Below, one piece after another: positions 43,108 to 54,935 of a stretch of DNA of 64,000 nt. The notes below the pieces were generated by a model. The model had not been told where the DNA came from and searched no databases. It saw only the letters and a list, made by a program, of their open reading frames with translations. A program made the translations under genes and the position numbers. This DNA comes from Diaporthe sp. PMI_573 (lineage: Eukaryota; Ascomycota; Sordariomycetes; Diaporthales; Diaporthaceae). Where the stretch lies: NCBI GenBank assembly GCA_021399435.1, contig JAJTUP010000118.1:62001-126000 (forward strand). The letters run 5' to 3'. Every line of letters begins with the position of its first letter. Position 1 is the first letter of the stretch.

Positions 43108-46100
43108 TTACTGTCTTGTCCATGTGCGTATGGTTTCCTCCTCGAGTTTATGAAGCCTTTCCATCTCAGTGAGTAGCGCATCATGTGGACGAAATCGGAG
43201 GTCCTTCATCTCAAGTTTCTGTAAGAGATACAGACCATCTAAAGATTGAGGGCGCGAAAGTTGGACCAGCATAGAACAAAACTTCTTATGCATGTCTTGA
43301 CCCTTGGCAGATGGATTATCTTTTAGGTCAAGGACTGCTGTCTTGAGAGTCGCCCCTTGTACTTTATAGTCCGTCAGGCTAAATGCTGAACATATTGGAA
43401 CTTGTTTTCTCCGTACGGAATATGTCTTGATGGTGATTGATCTCTCTATAGGGAAAACAGGGAAGTCGTTAGCCTGGAGATGTTCAAAGCCAAGGTGCTT
43501 CGGATTCTCTTGGCGGAATAGAACACAGGCTGGCGGTTTAGTACATAAGATGAACAGGTCATCAATCTCGAAAAAGTCCGCTGTCCATTGTTAGTGTAAC
43601 TGCATGTCGTGTAATCGGTCGTGGGAAGGCACACCTGATGGGTCAATAACGATACCCGAAGGAATACCACGTGTGCCATTGACATGTCCAAGAAGGGTGC
43701 AGATGTTAGCAAGAATTACCCCAGGCATCCCCGGTGTGTAGAGGAAAAGGCCTTGAAAAGGGATCTTAGTACCTTGATCCCTTTGTTGAAGCAAGTCTTC
43801 GAGATAAAGAGGGAAAGAGGATGTAGAAGTGGTTCTGCTGTGCTGGGCTGGGAAGATGTAAATTCGTTGTGATCGACATCGAGCAAAGTGTTCCGTTCTG
43901 ACGAGATTGAGATGATGTCGAAGTGCGTTCAATTTCGCAACGAAAGTTGCACCTTCCAGTTCCGGCATGAAAAGAGAAGTTATCACTCTGGTGTTCAGCA
44001 AAGCCAGATCTTCTTCAGTCAAGGCAGAAGCCCTTGCTCGGCGGACCAAATCTCGGAATATGGGGTCCTGTGCTTGTCTTATCTGCTCGTTGAGGATAAT
44101 TACTTCTTTGAACAGATGCCAGACCATCTGGCCATTGACATCCTCACTATTCCCATGTCTCGGTTCTCTCCACAGTGCTGGCCCTTTTACAGGCGGGAAT
44201 TGGAAGAAGTCCCCAAAGAAAATGATAACTGGCAGTCCACCAAAGAGGTCAGGCGAGCTGCGATCTAGGGATTTTGCAATCTTGCACTGATTGTTGATCA
44301 TGCTTAACGAAGTTAAATCCAACATACTAACTTCGTCCATGATTATAATCGTCTTCCTGGACCACAACTTTTTGATGCGAGCGCTTACTGTAGGCTTTTG
44401 GGTCTTGGAAATTGAAATACCCAAAGAGGTATGGTAGGTATTTCCACTGATATTGTCAGCAGCAGCTCCTGTAGGCGCCATCAGGATGACCTCATGCTTT
44501 CGCATCATAAGGTCCATGCCGGCAACAATGGCTTTGATGACTCGACTCTTGCCAGTTCCGCCTTCTCCTCCAACGTAGAGGAGCATCTGATCCCGCCTGG
44601 ATGCATCATATGGATTATCTCTCCAAGCTATCGCGGCAGAAAGCACTCTTTCTATAACAAGTCTCTGCTTTGTATTGAGAGGGAGAACTTTGCAGACTAG
44701 CGTGGTAAGAGTTGTGCCAGAAGGGCTATCGCCGACTCGAGAGCGAAGGTTTATTAAGTTTGGTATGGCTTGGAGTGAACTCAGAGTAGGGTGGAAAGTG
44801 CCATCACCAAGATCAGGACCGAAACTGTCGCCCTCGAGTGCAATACGCTCTTCTGGTTCGATGTTATCAAGCTCATCGCGTGTAGCAAGGCCTTTGATTT
44901 GTAGCTTCCAGCTCTCTAGTGTAGGGTTGGGGAAGAATCTAATGCCAGAGGTAGTAAACGTGGGAAGTCGAAAAATATCAAGAGGCACAAGACTTCGTGA
45001 TTGCAGGCACTGAACAAGGTGCGCTTTTGAAGATAAGAATGGAATACGCTGGCTGGCGGCATGAAGTTCCTTGCGCCAAGATGTAGCGATGGAATGGTAT
45101 GCCGATATCAGAGCCTCATCGGTGAATTCCTGTTGTGGAGAATCCTGAGATTCTTCGGCATCCAAGTCGGAATTAGCAATTTCCATATCGTCAATGTTAT
45201 GGTCGAGGTCGTCCTGAGATATCGCCGTTGCGTTACGGAGAGCGGCGTCAACCATTGCATCCTCTCTGGATTTCCGAAGGAGCTCCATGTTCCTAGCGAA
45301 GTTGCGATTATGAGGCGAAAGCGTGGGTTCAACAATGTCCCATATTCTCGAACAGGCATCCCGTTTTGTGTCATACTCAGAAGCGTGTTGTTGAAATAGG
45401 GCCGGCAGTTGGTCCCATGGTAGGGAAAAACCCCAATTGCACTTCGGCGAGGTCATTCTTGATAGCAGTTGTGTTTGGATGACCTCCACAAACACCTTCC
45501 TCCTGGATCTGGTACTGAGAGAATTGGCCGTTGAAGGACACGGTCTTCACCTGAGACTCGGTACGTGCCATGCACTGCACGTGTGTGTTGCTCTTGGGGT
45601 GGGTCGTATCGAATTCCACGTCGGATGTCGTTGCGTCAGACCTTCTCTTAACATCTACTAACATGCAGTATTCGAAAAGGGTAAGATGAGCTAGATCTGG
45701 ACCACGCCATCTGTAGTTGTCGAAACGGCTTACGGGAGCCGTATCCTTGGGTTGAAAGGTGCATTCCTCTTCGCCTGTGAACTCGGGAGAGCCATCGAAC
45801 AGTGATCCGGTAGACTCAATGGCGGTGCGTACATATCGCCTTAGCCACCAGAGATTGACTTGGACAAAGTTGTAATTCCTTGTGTAATATGTCGGTAGCT
45901 GAAGCAAGGAGTTGGCGATCTGTACACCGCTAATCTCGCGGTCGTGAGACAGAGTGTTGAAGCAGCGAAGAGCAAATTGGTCCATATCCATTTTCCGAAA
46001 TCGCATGTCGGCAGCATCTGGTGTCTGAGTGGCCTTTGCCTTATCCATGCTTTGTTTCAGCAATGCAGCCTTTACTAGCATTTGGTGTGGGGAAACGTCA

Positions 46101-48155
46101 TCCTTCGTCGCATAATTTGTAAGGTAGTAGATGAGAGCCAGGCACTTGGTAGTGGTTGGGATCCAGGAGATATCGTGATTTGATCGGATGCAACTGGCGA
46201 TTGCTGGATTCCATGGATTGACCCAACCATGGTTTCGAGCGAGATGGACCACACCTAGCTCGTCCACTTCAGAATGCGGCCGAAGGTCCCGTGGCATACC
46301 AAATCTGCAAGCATCCTTCCCTCGCCCCCTTTGACGATACTTGAAACAGGTAGCGGTGTGGTTCGAGGAATGGATTTGACTTTTGCCAGCAACTGCATTG
46401 CTATCAGCCGTGAGCCTTTGACGGAATTCGTTATCAGAACCCGGATCCTTAGAAGAAGGTGGCGTATTTGCGGGCCCTGATTCCGGAATGCTATCATTCT
46501 CCGAGTTTATGCTGTGAACAATGATAGATTCAAGATACCGTATCACCCGTTGAGCAAAGGCCCCATCTCGTACAAGCCGTTCCCGCAGAGTGCTGAAGGC
46601 AAGATTGCCCGTAAGCCATATCAAGACATGAAGATGTAGCATGCCACGACCGTTTGTCTCAACAACGCCGTAGTGATTTGCCACTTGCCCAAGGATTCCA
46701 ATACGTCCTGTGCCAGACTGGATGAGACCATCAAAGATGGCTTTACAAACGTGATTGAAGAATTGGGCAACTGCCACTGGGTTTGACGTTGCTGCTGTAT
46801 GACGAATAGCCGCGGTCGCTGCAGGGACGGCATCGGCAGGAATTTCGATTCCTGCCAAGATTAGAACGAGAGGGTTCCGTAAATCGGAAGGATTGATCGT
46901 CGCCCAAATTGCCGGTTCGGCACCCCGTACAATAAGTCCTTTAATTTCAGTCCGCATCATCAGCTTTTGGGAGAATGATTCAGGTACTCGCATGCCAATT
47001 GTTGTAAGGCCTTGCTGAAGTCTACGGACTGCGGGGTCCTTAATGGGTTGTCCATTGGAAACTGCTGTTGCGGCAGTCTGCAACTGATCGACAGTCAAAG
47101 AGGCGATATCATCCCTAACAGATCTCCAGTTTTGGCGTTTAACAAGCATAGCGTTTCCGAGAGATGATCGGCGCAGCTGTATCACGTCGTAGAGAAGGTA
47201 CATGAATGTCTTATGGCGAGCAAACCTGCGAAGGTTAGTATAAATAACATCATAGTTTCGGAGACTCTAACCTTCTGCTATGGTGGCTTAATGCCCACTG
47301 TGCAAAAGTATTAAGTGACACTGGTACTGGCCTCTGATCTTGGTGGCCACCGAGGCCGTTGGGAAACAATGTCGGGAAAGCGCCAGTGAAATAATGGGGA
47401 TCTTCCCAGCTACTCATCAGTGTAGCCTGGCTGTGAATAGCATAAGAGATTGTTGGCAAATCTCTTTGTCTATGCTCGTGCTCGGGCTCATGCGAACCAT
47501 CTGCAGCTTGATCTGTTTCATCCACCCAACGCGTGTTGCCTGTTAACACTCCTAACAAGGCATCAATCAACCGAAGGTTAGAATCCGTCCGTTCTCCATT
47601 GACATCCGCGTAGACTGAGCCGGTCACGAACGGATCATTGTCATTGGGAAGAAATGCCTCATCTTGAGCCGCCTGGAAGTCATTTTCATAGTTCCCAGTT
47701 TGAAGGCTAACAGTATATCCTTCGCGTTCGTGATGATCCGGATCCTCAAGATGAATGATGCTATCAGCGATTTCAGGCGGGATAAAGTCGGAAGGCCAGG
47801 CGTCTGTCATCGTATGGTTGATTGTGATATCGTGATAAAGATGGTTGTGCTGGACAAGATAATGCAACGCCGTCAGAACTTTGTCCTTTCGAACGCGTAA
47901 GAACGGTTTTAGATCCTGATTGGTAGGAGGGTGTTTACCAAGCCAGAAGACCTTGAATAGATTGTCTAACCTCAGTTCAGGGCTTGGGAGGATCTGAAGG
48001 AGGGGTCCAGGGTCTTGCGGAATGACAATCATGTGGCCTCGCAACGCATTGTAGTTTGTTGGAGAGGCATGGTCACCAGGTCGCAATTTGAGGATCGTAC
48101 CAACAGGGTGGCATTTCGCGATAAGGCATTCCTCGGCGGGCGTAAGGTCTTCCAA
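43108..48155 (-). pseudogene. Helitron RepHel protein, HUH endonuclease plus PIF1-type helicase
   Basis: The N-terminal region (LTPAEECLIAKCHPVGTILK) leads to the Helitron_like_N Rep domain with the HUH motif in GRGMLHLHVLIWLTGN and a tyrosine region YYTRNYNF. The PIF1/RecD-like helicase has Walker A GGEGGTGKSRVIKA, Walker B IIIMDEVSML, GDFFQFPPV, and the C-terminal TDYKVQGATLKTAVL and QLSRPQSLDGL. Two lesions are visible. A run of five A (45426-45430, plus strand) shifts frame; removing one base joins VQLGFS to LPWDQLPALF and makes the coding length exactly 1,649 codons. At the 5' end the frame has no ATG after a TAA at 48189-48191; an in-frame ATG lies upstream at 48242. It catalyses strand nicking and rolling-circle transfer in related elements. 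Confidence 0.88.
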
Positions 48156-48242
48156 TGCCGATGGAGGAGAGAATTTAATTTCTTTGTTTTAGCAATAGGA
48201 AAATATTGTGTGGATAGCTTCTTCGAAGCTCACAAGAGCCAT
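43108..48242 (-). mobile_element. Helitron, nearly complete Rep-helicase gene
   Basis: A rolling-circle transposon identified by its single large minus-strand gene. Exons are 48155-47272 (open part), 47225-43635 and 43580-43108. Introns are 46 nt (47226-47271) and 54 nt (43581-43634), both with TACTAAC/CACTAAC branch sites. The element termini (5' TC, 3' CTRR with hairpin, A/T insertion site) could not be placed. Confidence 0.88.
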
Positions 48243-49308
48243 TCTTTTAGATATGGTATTGCGTAAGCTGGCTGGGTGTGACGAGGTCACGTGACCCCCT
48301 TTATGGGGAACGTCTTTCTGTTTATGGAAAGGCGCAAGTGCGTCACGTGGTCCAGCCGGCAGTTGCGTTGATGAAAGAAATCTGAAAAGAACATCAAGAA
48401 GGAACCCCTCTCCGAGAGCGGAGCTCGCCTCATGCTTAAATCAAATATAATCTGAGCTTCTTCCAAAGCTGACCCGCTTCTTTTTCGGGCGGGACGCTTC
48501 TTCTTTGTTCTTCCGTTGGCTCGAGATTTCTCTTCTTCGGCGGGACGTGACGGAGACTTCGCCGTGGCGGCTCGCAAACATGGTCACGGCGACGCTGACG
48601 CCAAGGAATTCGCTGTGTTACTACCAAGAATTGGCCTTCTGATCGTGATGCGCCGAGTGTCTTCTTCAAAGAGTTGGCACCGAATCGGGTTGTTTTCACG
48701 ATCACGGTGATAGCAGGCTGTGCTGAGCCGGGAATTATTATTTAAGAGTAGAACACCAGCACGGGCAATAGTACCGGCACAGTGGTGCTGTTGATGACGA
48801 GTTCCTTATAAAGATATCACAATTGGGCCTTAGACTATGATTTTTCGGGCTTAGCTTTGGTATATATCTACAAAGCCATGCGATGAACTACACCCTATGT
48901 ACACTGGTCCGGATAAACTGACATGACCAAGAACCTCTCAGAGACCGTGCCCGTATCGTTCTTAAATTACAATTGGTACGTGACCTAATCTGAGTTCTTT
49001 CCAAAGCTGAGCTCCTCTTTCTTCGCCGTGACGAGATCTTCGTGAGGAGGGCTCTCTCGTGACGAAGTCCGAATTGGCCGCAGGGACTGCCGCGCCGAAG
49101 CTGGACAAGGAGTTCTTGAGCGTGACGAGTCAAACACTTCTCTGACAAACAGATACTGTGGCATATAGTGAACTTCACTCTTTTCTTTTACAAATGAACT
49201 GGTGTACTTGTAATTTAATGACGTTGTTTCTGGGGCAAGTTGAAGCCGGGTTTATATTTAAGAAAGCTTTGAACTTTTGATTTGGAACCACTGATCACTA
49301 TTTCTCAA
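48243..49308. other. Intergenic between the Helitron gene and the unknown gene
   Basis: Weak minus-strand frames (48705-48287 and 49178-48888) share a pattern of basic residues after a similar DNA segment, TTCCAAAGCTGA (48462 and 49001). This suggests a diverged duplication. A palindromic GGTCACGTGACC lies at 48280-48291. Confidence 0.35.
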
Positions 49309-51005
49309 CTAACGCCGCGCACCAGTACGCTTTCTCCCAGAAGACCTTTCAGATACAGGCTCTTTTCCGCGCCTCGCCCTCTTCTGACTCCGCATCTCGG
49401 GTTCCCCAGTTGGCTGGATCGCGTCCTCACCACCAGCACCACCGGTTATACCACTGGAATTTCCCTCGGTGCCATCCGCGATACCATGAGATTGGGATGG
49501 TAAAGGAGCTTCATAGAAGTGATCCGGTGAACCCTCTCCTCCAGAGCGCCCATCTCCTGCAATGCTCGATTGCAAAGCAGCATCAGGATCAGCGACGTCG
49601 GTCAGTGTCGGATTTCCAGCCTGACCAACCGCCTTTGAACCACTAGAAGACGCACCCAACTCAGTGCCAAACGAGGGGTCCAATCTTCTCTTCCGCGGCT
49701 TCTGTGCACTGGAGCTACCCTCCTGGACTCGACTAGCCCTCGCAGCGGATGGAGATGATACAGAGGGAGACGGTCCCTGTTTAGCTCCACCGGCAACATC
49801 GCCTTCAGTGTTCCTGGTATTCTTCTTAGGGGTCGTCCTCGTCTTCATATCGCCGAAGGGACTGCCGCCAATACCGGATCCAGAAGGCCCGTCTCTGTTC
49901 AAATCAGTAGGGACGATGACCGGGATATACACGCCAGAGGGAACATCCCGAAGCAGCGATGTCTTGAGAAGACCAATCATCTTCCCGATGAAATGAACCA
50001 CGCGACCCTCTGTTTGGAGGAAGCCTCCTCTTTTGATCGCTCTGCCCCACCTCGTTTCACGGAGGAAAGTCTCCACACGAGGCCAGTAGAGAAGGACGTG
50101 GAAGGGATAATCACCACTTGGTGGGACCTTTGACCCATCTCCTTGTGCGGGCGGATTCATGTTGAAACGCGTGCTCATTCTCAAAAACCCCATCGCATTG
50201 TTCCTTTCCGATATATCCAGCCAAGATGGTAGGACACCAACATCTTTCCAGGCATACTTGTTCGGATCGCAGATACCGAAACCATGGACGGTCATAGGAT
50301 GGGTGGGTAGCTCGAGGCTCTTGTCGAAGGTTCGTCCGGCTCTGTGCGAAAAATGTCAGCACATAGAGCTCGGGCTAAGCGTCGATAGTTGAGGACCAAC
50401 TTTTGAAGACCGCCATTCACAGGGATGAAAAATTGAGCAACTGCGGTGGACGAACGGGTCTGACCAGCGGAGATGCGAAAAGAATCATCAGTCACCTGGC
50501 GCTTCCATGTGACCCAGTTGGGGTGAAAGCAGCCTTCAACGTTCCACGTGAAAGGCTTTGCCATATCCATAGTACAATCAGGGGCATAGACTGGAGCGAT
50601 GACATCAATGTCCCAACTCGAGCCATCGTTAAGCAAGACCTCGCGTTCTTCACCCTGAACATTGTTGGGCCTGAAGGGAAACTCCAGCCGCAGGTGCCTT
50701 GTCTGTGTGAAAAGAACCTTGTTGGTGTTCCAAAGGTCATCTACCCTACCAATGCGAGTGGGTATAATCATGCGGAGTCCGTAGCTCTTTCGAGATTCAA
50801 CCGTATCGGAGCCCGAAAGCACTGGGATTTTGGCGGCAGTTCGTTCCGGCATACGAATGGTTCCTTCGTTGTTGGTGTAGGCATCGGTATCCCCCGCGTC
50901 AGAGTCTGCGGCCTCCCACGGGTCTTCATAAACGAAAGTACCGGTGCTGACAACAGACACGGCATCATCATCGACGCTGACGGGACTGGCAGAACCAACT
51001 GGCAT
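49309..51005 (-). CDS. Unknown protein, 545 aa, two exons
   Basis: Exon 1 is 51005-50401 and exon 2 is 50341-49309, with a 59-nt intron (weak donor GTTGGT, CTGAC branch, CACAG acceptor) joining NGGLQK to AGRTFDKSLELP. The coding length is 546 codons exactly. The N-terminal half is acidic then folded-looking (SYGLRMIIPTRIGRVDDLWN, HLRLEFPFRPNN, FTWNVEGCFHPNWVTWKRQV). The middle has GVLPSWLDISERNNAMGFLR. The last 150 residues are Ser/Gly/Pro-rich and end in a basic stretch (RSQKRARRG, SGRKRTGARR), a possible nuclear signal. No family recognised. Its position beside the Helitron gene may mean it is transposon cargo, but the element boundary is not known. Confidence 0.6.
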
Positions 51006-51453
51006 GATTCAAAGATTTTGACGGAATATGGTGCAGCACACAGTATTGCAATAGATTGGGCCGGAAATTGAAATGATCCGGAGAAAGACCATGGGGACGG
51101 GGTTGATCCAAATAAAGTAGAAACACGGACCTTATTGCAAGGATGGGAGCCAGAGTCAAGCGATATCGTACAAAGAATTAAGGTTTTCAAAATAACCTCA
51201 ACTCTCTTACCTACGATGTTTCGTGCTCTGTGCCGCAGCGACCACATGATACTCACATCCCTATGCAGCAGGAAATCAAGCCAACCAATACATGCCGAGC
51301 ACAATCAGAACGGATGGTACTGAGCAAATAGAAGAGGGATTCTCAATACATGCTCTTACAAAGGATGTTTCGTGCTCTGCGCACCGGCGACGCAATAGAA
51401 ATACATAACTAACAGTCCAACAACAAAGTTTAGAATCGTATATAAGATTAGGC
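51006..51453. other. Intergenic
   Basis: No gene recognised between the start of the unknown gene and the hAT fragment. Confidence 0.4.
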
Positions 51454-52056
51454 TCAAATAGAGAACGCAGTACATATCAAACATATATTGCACGTAGCCG
51501 CGGATTTAGGGATCATCTTGACAACAGAAAATTGATGCTGATAGTCGAAGATTTCTCGGAGGATGGGGTTCTGGGCGAAGGAAAATGACTGGTTGCTACT
51601 GACGATTAACTCGACTAGCATACGCTGAAAGTGTTGCTTATCAAAGCGTGAGATGAAGCTATTCGCGATGTTCTGTTCCGTAGGCTTGTTGACGTCCAGT
51701 TTCAAAACAGATGCAATAGTCGGCTGGTTCGATTTCAGTGCGCCTTCGGATTTGAGCTGTGCTGTGCTCCTTTTCTCTCCCTCTGGTGCTGGTGTTTTGT
51801 GCTCACGCCATAGATGATTTGCCGCGTTCTGGAGACCTGAAGAGGTAAAACTCGCGATAATGGGACGATTTCCGAGGATACAGTACTTGCAAGCCCATTT
51901 GCGTAAGCCATGACGTTGAATATCATAGCCAAAGTCCCACAGCCAAGAGCTAGTATCACGAGCGCGTTCTGACCAATTCCAGCCTCTGAAATGGCGAAAA
52001 AGACGGTCTTCGAGCTGCTGCTGTTGGCCTGGTTGGCCTGGCTGGTTGGCTGACAT
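51454..52056 (-). pseudogene. hAT transposase N-terminal half
   Basis: Starts at ATG 52056 (MSANQPGQPGQQQQLEDRLF), with a BED-like finger (WACKYCILGNRP...NHLWREHK), then TIASVLKLDVNKPTEQNIAN and QHFQRMLVELIVSSNQSF. After LREIFDY, homology ends and the frame stops at 51454. It resembles the intact transposase at 21120-23688 but is a different lineage. The short near-copy at 15000-15158 is from the same lineage. Confidence 0.85.
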
Positions 52057-52649
52057 CGTCAAAAAAAAAGTTTTTGGCAAAAACAAAGCAGGAAATCTGT
52101 AGAAAACGCGCTCAATAGGGGTAGTTTCTCGTATAATGTTATAAGATTAGCTGTAGGGATGATCGACCTCGGCTAACTTGGGTCCAGGTACCTCGATTTA
52201 ATAGGCAACTATATACAAAAATGTCGAGAGGTCAGGGGAAGATGCTGGGCAAAGATTGCTTGAGGGCAGATCAGGATCTGAACATTCCGTGCTATGTTAC
52301 GATTGATACCTAACTACATTGTGATTCCAGTGCGTCTAGCCACCCATCTTATAACCTGACCTGCCCATCCCTCATGGATCTCGATGCACGCTGGCCTGAG
52401 CGAGGCTCAGCCCTGACTTGGGCGCCATATGGGCCTGAGCGGTGCTGCGGTGCCTTTCGCCGATACTACGGTACCCTTCACCGGGCCTCCGATGGGCCCG
52501 AAGTGCTGCCTTCCAACAAAAAATAAGTACTATGAACCGTACAGGGTCAGGGAATATCCCCCTGTACCTAAATCCACCTAAATCCACTCCATTACATCCA
52601 CTATCAGGTCCAAGTGTAGTGGATTATTACGTAATCTGAGGGCCGACAA
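52057..52649. other. Junction between two oppositely oriented hAT halves
   Basis: Contains CAGGGTCAGGGAAT (52542) and several GTGGAT/ATCCAC motifs (52563-52690), which look like terminal and subterminal repeats of a hAT element. A possible partner, ATTCCCTACCCTG, lies at 54230-54242, but no matching TSD was found. No gene seen. Confidence 0.4.
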
Positions 52650-53876
52650 GTGGATGTAATAGAGATGGGCCACTTATTTGTGGTCCACGTGGATTTGCAG
52701 TGTAGTGGGTCCGAGCCTTGTCAGTTGCTTCGTCAACTGCAACAAGACTCATTTGCAGCTTCTGGCGATCCTGAAAGTGGAAAGCAACGGCCAGTTGACG
52801 TTGTCCTTGACAACGATACTAGATGGTTGTCCCAATACTACATGATAAAACGAATGCTTCGCTTGCAGCCCGTCTACGAAGAATTCATCGCCAAAGCCAA
52901 GAGGCTATTCCGAGACGCTCGGAAAGGTGAGGGTGGACAGAAGCTTCCTCCCTGCCTCGAGGAGTCGAGCTTCATCAACGAGAGCGATTGGGCGGTGCTG
53001 AGGACATTTGATGAGATACTCTCTGATTTCCACGTCGTTGTGCAAGTACTTCAGGGAGATGGACAGCCGCGATATCGATCGTCTGGAGTTAGGGAAGCTT
53101 TTGGTTCCATGACTGATGTGCTGGAGGCGTTCGAATTCCTACTTGGGAGGCTCGAGGACGCAAAATCGCGTATTGAGAGGCATCCTGAACCAGAGCAATT
53201 CTGTGTCAATATCAACCTTGGCTGGAAGAAGCTCGATAAATATTACAATACTTTGAGGGACTCGCCAGCATACTACGCCGCCGCCGCCTTGCACCCTAGC
53301 CTACGATGGGACTATTTCGACGAGGTTTGGGGTCAACAGCATCCGGGTTGGGTCGATGAATCGAAGGAAATCGTGCAACGTCTTTGGGATACGGAATACA
53401 GAGACCTACAGATCACAGACACCTCTCCTGAAGGTCCGGTTGTGAAGAGGCGAAAGACGACTTTGTCCTCCTTTGATCGGTATCGTAACCGATACCGTCA
53501 AAGCCAACCCTCCGCTGCTCAAGCGGATGAATATATCCGCTGGCAGGCCAGTGTGTCTGGGAGCGACAAGGACGTCGCAGACCCAGTTGAGTATTGGGTC
53601 CTCAAGAGGTTTGAGTATCCAAGGCTATCTCGAATGGCTCTTGACGTCATGACAGTGCCGGCCATGAGCTCGGAGTGCGAGAGACTGTTCTCCGCCACCG
53701 GGTTGATGGTCACGCCCCTCCGAAACCGCTTAGACGCTGGGACGATTGGACTAATCCAAACGCTGCGATCTTGGTTACGCGCAGGCATTATCGAAGATGT
53801 CGATAGCATACTGCTTGACGATACAGCGTTACAGGAGGCTGTTGGACGGGCTGGCTTGGAGGAGCGCCAGGAGTAA
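52650..53876 (+). pseudogene. hAT transposase C-terminal half
   Basis: The frame is open for 408 codons: DVVLDNDTRWLSQYYMIKRM, NINLGWKKLDKYYNTLRDSP, YYAAAALHPSLRWDYFDEVW, PRLSRMALDVMTVPAMSSEC, ERLFSATGLMVTPLRNRLDA. The dimerisation end is complete, but the BED and catalytic N-terminal half is missing. The first codons are not a plausible start. It is a truncated copy, close in sequence to the scrap at 15697-15909. Confidence 0.88.
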
Positions 53877-54935
53877 GGCAATAGAAAGTTGTTGGAGATT
53901 ACAAGTGTGAGGCGACCAAGTCGGTGGCAAGGTGTGGAAGAAGGAGGAACATTCTACAAGAAATCGTGCCTGTACATAAATAGTGGTTCCCCTACTGCAC
54001 TTTGGGATAGAATTAAGCAATTAACATCTTCTCATTTCAACAAAAGTTTCGGCGACGGGTTCCCGAATTGCCCGATTAGGAAATCCGAGTTAATGTGACA
54101 GGGGTCTTCCACGGGTTCAATATTATGGACATCAATCCACAGATGGCTTCGTGGACATCAATCCACGAGCACTTTGCTGAGTAAGCCGTCAATTCCATCC
54201 ACAAAGTCGGATATTGACGTGGATGGATTGATTCCCTACCCTGCCTGTCACGATATCGTCGAGACGACCCGGGAACAGTGACAGCCTAAGTTCCTTGGTT
54301 TAAACACACAGGCCGACTGGGCTGAGGCCTCCGACACGTGCCCAAAACAGGGAACACAACACAACAATCGGACCCAGAACAGGGCCCGTCTGGGACCATG
54401 TTAAAGAACAAAAATGGAAGTACAGATCCTCTAAAACACAGGATGATATGTACATAGGCTGTCATGTTTAACCACTAAAGTAAATACCCAAGAAGCGCCC
54501 TAAAGTATGTACTTAAAGCACCGCTCCAAAATACATCTCCTGTTCGATGATGTCAGGGCCTATGCGGGGCCAGGGCGGGGGCTGTTTTATATCCGAGTAA
54601 TTAGGTACAAGGAACACTCACTCCCTACCCTACACCCAGTGAGCAGCGTGAGCAAAGATCATTCGCGCCGAGTGATCAAGGACAGTATGTATATAACAGG
54701 AGACCGGTCCCCTACGGGGTCCGCCAATGCCTTTTCGGAACGAGTTTGAGAAGTTAAGGCACTTGGCACTGGCTCTATGAGCGATGGGGACAGTCTTCGA
54801 CCAAAGTGTCACATAGTGATTTTTCTGAAATAGGTTGCTTTCATTGCAAAAGCCTCAAATCGTTAAGAGTTCCCAAGTCTTGGTTTACTCGGCTCGAGAT
54901 ATGATCTATATAAATAATAGACTAACGGTAAGCCT
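53877..54935. other. hAT 3' flank and intergenic DNA
   Basis: 54130-54235 contains three copies of GGACATCAATCCAC-like or GTGGATGGATTGA motifs, probable subterminal repeats of the hAT half above. No gene recognised in the rest. Confidence 0.4.

Noticed and set aside
45061..45399. Plus-strand open frames opposite the Helitron gene
   Set aside because: They are antisense to well-supported helicase coding sequence and show no family pattern.
48280..48291. GGTCACGTGACC palindrome as a regulatory site
   Set aside because: A CACGTG core is common by chance. There is no second copy nearby and no clear promoter to attach it to.
50292..50295. Overlapping stop/start ATGA, as in a coupled bacterial operon
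   Set aside because: A 59-nt intron (50342-50400) joins the two frames into one 546-codon gene, and coding-like sequence precedes the apparent ATG.
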